DNA of 14,963 nt from RGIG1828 sp045586905 (GTDB taxonomy: Bacteria; Bacillota; Clostridia; UMGS1810): NCBI GenBank assembly GCA_045586905.1, contig JAZNBF010000114.1, positions 1-14,963 on the forward strand, in the 5' to 3' direction. Below the pieces are notes generated by a model. It was not told where the DNA came from. It searched no databases and saw only the letters and a program-made list of their open reading frames with translations. Positions 12,894-14,963 of the stretch are shown here, piece by piece (the first letter of the stretch is position 1; each line of letters opens with the position of its first letter). A program made the position numbers and the translations under genes.

Positions 12894-13688
12894 ATGAAAA
12901 AAGAATATATTTCCGACATTTTACCCTTTCAGATGTGCGACAACATTTATTTTGTAGGTGCAAAAAAAGTGTCGGTGCATGTTATAAAAACAGAGGCAGG
13001 CCTTGTTATGATAGACACAGGCTACCCCGACATGTATGACCAGATACTTGACAGCATGGCATATCTCGGTCTTGACCCGAAAGATATCTGCGCAATCTTT
13101 CACTCCCACGGTCACATCGACCACTATGGATGCACAGAGAGATTTAAAGCACTGAGCGGAGCAAAAACCTACATAAGCAGAATTGACAATGACATAGTAA
13201 ATGGAACATATGACCTTTCGTGGACAAAAGAATTAGGTCTTGAACCGATTGCACCTTTCAATTGCGATGTTCTCATTGAAGATGGCGACATCTTCACCTT
13301 CGGAAGCACCACCATTCGCTGTCTAAACACCCCGGGCCACACCGAAGGAGTTATGTCTTTCTTTATAGAACTTGAAGATAACGGTAAGAGAATCGTTGCC
13401 GCTATGCACGGAGGTGTCGGGCTTAATACTCTTTCGGAAAAATTCCTTAAAAGCTACGGTCTTTCCTTTGATTGCCGTGACAAATTCAGAGAAAGTCTTC
13501 ACAGACTTTCTTCGGAGCATGTTGACCTTGTGCTCGGCAATCACCCCGGCCAGAGCGACACCGAAGGTAAGCTCGAAAGACTTTTATCGGGTGAAAAAAG
13601 CGTGCTCGATGATACACAATGGCAAAGCTTTCTTATGAAAACAGAGCAATTACTTGACGCCCTTCTTGAAAAAGAGCAAAATTCATAA
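12894..13688 (+). CDS. Metallo-beta-lactamase-fold hydrolase with B3-like metal ligands
   Basis: A 264-residue cytoplasmic protein (no signal peptide) of the MBL fold. Its ligands are HxHxDH in HSHGHIDH (His72, His74, Asp76, His77), His149 in NTPGHTEG and His217 in LGNHPGQ. That layout, including the late HPG histidine, resembles subclass B3 lactamases, but these are exported, and many B3-like relatives are lactonases, thioesterases or of unknown function. I would not call it a resistance gene. ATG 12894 has a CAGGAGGT site at 12878-12885; a longer frame from 12813 overlaps the upstream gene and lacks a site. It lies 19 bases after the phosphopantetheinyl transferase gene, so cotranscription is likely. 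Confidence 0.85.
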   Translation: MKKEYISDILPFQMCDNIYFVGAKKVSVHVIKTEAGLVMIDTGYPDMYDQILDSMAYLGLDPKDICAIFHSHGHIDHYGCTERFKALSGAKTYISRIDNDIVNGTYDLSWTKELGLEPIAPFNCDVLIEDGDIFTFGSTTIRCLNTPGHTEGVMSFFIELEDNGKRIVAAMHGGVGLNTLSEKFLKSYGLSFDCRDKFRESLHRLSSEHVDLVLGNHPGQSDTEGKLERLLSGEKSVLDDTQWQSFLMKTEQLLDALLEKEQNS

Positions 13689-13707
13689 TCTGAAAACGAG
13701 GAAAAAC

Positions 13708-14508
13708 ATGATACCAAATTATCATACACATACAACCTTTTGTGACGGGCAAAACACCCCCGAAGAAATAGTCCTTTTTGCCATCGAAAACGGACTTCCT
13801 TCCATAGGTCTTTCGGGGCATGGGTTTACACCCTTCGACCGCAGATATTGTATGAAAAACACAAAAGGGTATATAGAAGAAGTATCAAGAGTCAAAGAAA
13901 AATATAAAGATAAGATAGAGGTTTATCTCGGCATAGAAGAAGATGCGTACTTCTATGTAAACCGAAGTGATTTTGACTACATCATAGGAAGCTGTCACTA
14001 TTTTCGTGTAAACTATGGCTACTCGCCCATAGACTCAAGCTATGAATATTTCAAAAAAGGCCTTGAAGCATTTGATAATGATGTGTTGAAGCTTGCAGAA
14101 AGCTATTATTCATATTTTGTCAGCTACATTCTCACAAGAAAGCCTGATATCGTAGGTCATTTTGATGTTATCACAAAGTTTGACGAGATAGACGAAATGC
14201 GTTTTTTAAACAATAAAGAGTATCTGGAAATTGCTGAAAAATATATGCGTATAGCCTCACAGGCAGATGTTATTTTTGAAATAAATACAGGTGCCATGGC
14301 GAGAGGCTACCGAAAAACCCCGTATCTTGGCGAGGAGCTTCTCTACATCCTCAAAAAGAATAATGGCAAAGTGATACTTTCGTCCGACAGCCACAGTCTC
14401 GACACAATGAACTATGGCTTTGATGAAATGACAAAGCTCCTCCGTGATGTCGGTTTTGACGGAGTGTATGAAATCTCGGACGGTAAATTTCAAAAGAGGC
14501 TTATATAA
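13708..14508 (+). CDS. hisJ: PHP-type histidinol-phosphatase (HisJ family)
   Basis: A 266-residue PHP-domain hydrolase. Metal-binding elements are YHTHTTFCDG (5-14, with His6 and His8), GHG around His38 (the usual SDH is GHG here), GIEED (76-80), GSCHYF (95-100), GHFDV (150-154) and SSDSH (225-229). EINTGAMARGYRKTPY matches the HisJ substrate-site region. HisJ removes phosphate from histidinol phosphate in histidine synthesis. No other his gene is present, so another PHP phosphatase role is possible. ATG 13708 has GAGGA at 13699-13703. It lies 19 bases after the MBL-fold gene. Confidence 0.85.
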   Translation: MIPNYHTHTTFCDGQNTPEEIVLFAIENGLPSIGLSGHGFTPFDRRYCMKNTKGYIEEVSRVKEKYKDKIEVYLGIEEDAYFYVNRSDFDYIIGSCHYFRVNYGYSPIDSSYEYFKKGLEAFDNDVLKLAESYYSYFVSYILTRKPDIVGHFDVITKFDEIDEMRFLNNKEYLEIAEKYMRIASQADVIFEINTGAMARGYRKTPYLGEELLYILKKNNGKVILSSDSHSLDTMNYGFDEMTKLLRDVGFDGVYEISDGKFQKRLI

Positions 14509-14531
14509 ATTTTTATAAAGGCGGCAGGCAT

Positions 14532-14791
14532 ATGTCAAAAAACTCTTTGCAGAGTCTTTTGCAAAATTTATTGTGGGTTTCACCCTCACTGCCTTAATGA
14601 TTTTCATCCCTGCAGGCAGTCTCCACTTTGCAAACGGGTGGATCTTTTTGTCGGCACTTTTTGTGCCCATGTTTTTTGCAGGACTTTTTATGATGCGGGG
14701 GAACCCCGAGCTTCTTAAAAAAAGGCTCAATGCAAAAGAGAAGCAAAAGGGGCAAAAAGCCATAGTGGCCATGAGCGGTGAGGTGTTTGTC
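14532..14791 (+). CDS. Isoprenylcysteine methyltransferase-like membrane protein (partial, apparent frameshift)
   Basis: The N-terminal part of a membrane protein resembling the isoprenylcysteine carboxyl methyltransferase (ICMT/PEMT-like) family: two hydrophobic segments (FIVGFTLTALMIFIPAG and GWIFLSALFVPMFFAGLFMM) and the typical GNPELLKKRLNA loop. The only ATG near a ribosome site (AAAGG, 14517-14521) is at 14532, but it reads into a stop after 21 codons. Adding one base to the A6 run (14537-14542) would join it to the coding frame as MSKKLFAESFAKFIVGF. Without that, translation would need the GTG at 14573, which has no ribosome site. The stop codon apparently closing the frame at 14813-14815 lies in adapter sequence, so the gene is cut by the contig end. 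Confidence 0.65.
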
Positions 14792-14875
14792 AAGTCGGAG
14801 GCCAAGCGGTCTTAGGAAGACAACATATTAGGACAACTCCTTGGCTCACAGAACGACATGGCTACGATCCGACTT
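14792..14875 (+). other. Sequencing adapter contamination (MGI/BGISEQ adapters plus barcode)
   Basis: Positions 14792-14823 begin AAGTCGGAGGCCAAGCGG and match the 32-base MGI/BGI forward adapter as I recall it. Positions 14824-14833 (CATATTAGGA) occupy the place of a 10-base sample barcode. Positions 14834-14875 end GCTACGATCCGACTT and match the reverse complement of the 42-base MGI reverse adapter. This is library artifact, not genome. Confidence 0.97.
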
Positions 14876-14963
14876 CCCCGAGCTTCTTAAAAAAAGGCTC
14901 AATGCAAAAGAGAAGCAAAAGGGGCAAAAAGCCATAGTGGCCATGAGCGGTGAGGTGTTTGTC
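14876..14963 (+). repeat. Artificial exact duplicate of 14704-14791
   Basis: All 88 bases, from CCCCGAGCTTC to GTGTTTGTC, repeat 14704-14791 exactly, offset by 172 bases (88 insert plus 84 adapter). This is what an assembler would make from an 88-base insert in a circularised or rolling-circle library. It should not be read as a biological direct repeat. Confidence 0.95.

Noticed and set aside
12894..13688. Calling the MBL-fold protein an antibiotic-resistance beta-lactamase.
   Set aside because: The ligand set is shared by many non-lactamase hydrolases and there is no signal peptide for export.
14704..14963. Exact 88-base direct repeats as attachment sites or terminal repeats.
   Set aside because: The spacer between them is commercial adapter sequence, so the duplication is a library and assembly artifact.

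Overview
The window looks like a contig end from an uncultured low-to-moderate GC Firmicute of class Clostridia, probably from gut. The evidence is strong GGAGG ribosome binding sites, TTGACA/TATAAT promoters, a Noc-type ParB protein, a HydE maturase of the [FeFe] hydrogenase pathway, and short operons with overlapping genes. Nothing in the sequence fixes a genus. Most genes are ordinary core or housekeeping-type genes. I see no phage, IS transposase, CRISPR array, rRNA or tRNA.

Layout. 1-1859 (+): a TtcA-like PP-loop tRNA thiolase, cut by the left edge, overlaps hydE. 1860-2156 is a convergent intergenic stretch with copy A of a structured intergenic repeat and a bidirectional hairpin. 2157-3014 (-) encodes Noc. 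3030-3418 is an AT-rich regulatory region with a Noc promoter and a near-consensus promoter for a polar amino acid ABC transporter at 3419-5702 (binding lipoprotein, permease, ATPase), with a terminator-like hairpin after the lipoprotein gene. 5813-7265 (+) holds an atypical PlsC-like acyltransferase overlapping a PAP2-family membrane enzyme, which suggests phospholipid remodelling. 7266-7933 is gene-free and packed with palindromes, including copy B of the repeat. 7934-9045 (-) is an RluB-type pseudouridine synthase coupled to a small possible GNAT protein. Two back-to-back promoters separate it from 9191-11052 (+), a coupled pair of a GNAT_C-type acyltransferase and a deacetylase-like protein. 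11116-12180 is an exported protein with five 31-residue YAPDGRE/VGWY repeats. 12254-14508 is a compact run of an Sfp-type phosphopantetheinyl transferase, a metallo-beta-lactamase-fold hydrolase with B3-like metal ligands and a PHP-type histidinol phosphatase, followed by the start of an isoprenylcysteine-methyltransferase-like membrane protein.

The right end is not biological. Positions 14792-14875 match, from memory, MGI/BGISEQ (DNBSEQ) library adapters flanking a 10-base barcode, and the last 88 bases exactly repeat 14704-14791. Native sequence should be taken to stop at 14791. The last gene also carries an apparent one-base frameshift in an A-run just after its start.

The best biological leads are the two-copy intergenic repeat with conserved ends and very different cores, the acyltransferase/deacetylase-like pair, and the acyltransferase lacking the usual catalytic aspartate. 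I found no convincing new defence or mobile system.
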